Shown here one piece after another: positions 5,262-6,017 of a stretch of DNA of 6,017 bases. A model generated the notes under the pieces. The model worked only from the letters and a program-made list of their open reading frames with translations. It did no database searches and had not been told where the DNA came from. The stretch is taken from contig JAKFVZ010000598.1 of NCBI GenBank assembly GCA_021732965.1, positions 1 through 6,017 of the forward strand, given 5' to 3'. The position numbers and the translations under genes were made by a program. The first letter of the stretch is position 1. Every line of letters begins with the position of its first letter. This DNA comes from Reyranella sp. GTDB lineage: Bacteria; Pseudomonadota; Alphaproteobacteria; Reyranellales; Reyranellaceae.

Positions 5262-6017
5262 CTGCCGCCGCTCCACGACCAGCCGTCCGTCCTCGCGGGC
5301 CTGCGGGACCATTTGAAATTCGTGGAGATCGCCTCGATCGACGGACTGCTCGAACGCAGCCTGGCGATCAAGATCACGCTTCCCCAGCCGCTCATCGCCG
5401 TTGCCGACAACCTTCCGCCGCCAGTCTCAAACGGGCCCGTGCCGGAGGCGGTCCTGGCGCAGGGGCGTGACGTCGCCGACAGGCTGCTGGGCGACGGGCT
5501 CGATGACGAGCGGCTTCAGGCCTACCTGCCGTTCGAGCGCCGGATCGGCGTATCCGGCACGATCGCCGGCGGATCGCTGGCGGCGTCGGCCGTGGCAGCG
5601 GGCGTTCCCGCACCGGCCATGCTCGAGGCCCTGCAGGCGCTCGGGACCTCGATCGACCTCGCGAAGGAAATGCGCGACGGGGACCGGTTCTATGTCCGCT
5701 ACGAGCGGACCTTCACGCAGGATGGCGCGCCGCTCGATGTCGGTCGCGTGCTCTGGATGGAACTGCGGACGCCTCGCGGCGTGATGGCGATCCATCGCTT
5801 CCGCACGCGCGACAACAACGAGCGCTTCTGGATGTCGAGCGGCCAGTCCGCGACCCTGCCGTCGTTCCGCCTCCCCCTCGATACCGTGTCGATCTCTTCG
5901 GGCTTCGGCCTGCGCGCCGATCCGTTCGACCAGCCGCCGACGTTCCATGCCGGCAAGCCGCAGGGCGCCGGCGGTCCGCTGCGTGACCGGCCTGCGCTGC
6001 CGCCCGGCCTGCCGACC
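5262..6017 (+). CDS. M23 family metallopeptidase, MepM type (3' truncated by window edge, start disrupted)
   Basis: An open frame of 252 codons running off the right edge, with no closing stop. It matches the region before the catalytic domain of periplasmic murein DD-endopeptidases such as MepM. It has a LysM/opacity-like module near 5322-5420, then RRIGVSGTIAGGSLAASAVAAGVP and a helix LEALQAL. These are followed by IDLAKEMRDGDRFYVRYE, GRVLWMELRT and SFRLPLDTVSISSGFGLRADPF, which enters the M23 fold. The zinc-binding H-x-G-x-D and H-x-H motifs must lie beyond the window. After ADPF comes a Pro/Gly-rich stretch instead of the usual short HP loop, so the domain carries an insertion here. Such enzymes cut peptidoglycan cross-links during wall growth. 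Only weak starts follow the TAA (TTG 5313, GTG 5322, neither with a clear ribosome site), and these would lack a signal peptide. The gene is best read as the continuation of the leader at 5133. Confidence 0.82.
   Translation, partial: MPPLHDQPSVLAGLRDHLKFVEIASIDGLLERSLAIKITLPQPLIAVADNLPPPVSNGPVPEAVLAQGRDVADRLLGDGLDDERLQAYLPFERRIGVSGTIAGGSLAASAVAAGVPAPAMLEALQALGTSIDLAKEMRDGDRFYVRYERTFTQDGAPLDVGRVLWMELRTPRGVMAIHRFRTRDNNERFWMSSGQSATLPSFRLPLDTVSISSGFGLRADPFDQPPTFHAGKPQGAGGPLRDRPALPPGLPT

Noticed and set aside
5427..5948. A 173-codon minus-strand open frame opposite the M23 peptidase
   Set aside because: The plus strand carries clear M23-family sequence; the opposite frame is Arg/His-rich and unrecognisable.

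Overview
The window is GC-rich (third codon positions are mostly G or C) and tightly packed. Its protein families and Shine-Dalgarno spacing fit an alphaproteobacterium, perhaps in the Rhodospirillales or Hyphomicrobiales. That placement is inferred from gene style only; there is no rRNA or other marker gene here.

Layout, left to right. (1) The 3' end of a CDF-type cation efflux gene (+) runs in from the left edge and ends at 321. (2) It converges on a two-gene minus-strand operon, read from about 2337 down to 334: a crotonase-fold protein, then 18 nt later a CaiB/BaiF-type (family III) CoA-transferase. One would attach or exchange CoA on an acid and the other act on the acyl-CoA; the substrate cannot be told. 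The crotonase lacks both glutamates used by classical enoyl-CoA hydratases. (3) Divergent from that operon lies the wreck of an iron-type ABC importer (2419-2900, +): the N-terminal third of an ATPase, about 15 residues from the middle of the same ATPase in another frame, then the last ~80 residues of a permease. A hairpin 2 nt after the permease stop looks like the old operon terminator. (4) An exported protein with two bacterial SH3 domains (2961-3410, +) follows. (5) It converges on an NMT1/THI5-type ABC substrate-binding protein (3429-4397, -), which has no permease or ATPase of its own kind in view. (6) Divergent from that is an exported Sel1-repeat protein (4552-5064, +). (7) Last is an M23 peptidase gene of the MepM type running off the right edge. 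A single in-frame TAA at 5259 separates its probable signal peptide from the rest of the protein.

Functionally, the left half is acyl-CoA metabolism beside a dead transporter. The right half is envelope-directed: SH3b protein, binding protein, Sel1 protein and M23 peptidase all carry, or appear to carry, secretion signals. I see no RNA gene, CRISPR array, insertion sequence or phage gene. The points most worth checking are the double-deletion scar of the ABC importer, the crotonase without catalytic glutamates, and the stop codon inside the M23 gene. I do not see a convincing new multi-gene system.
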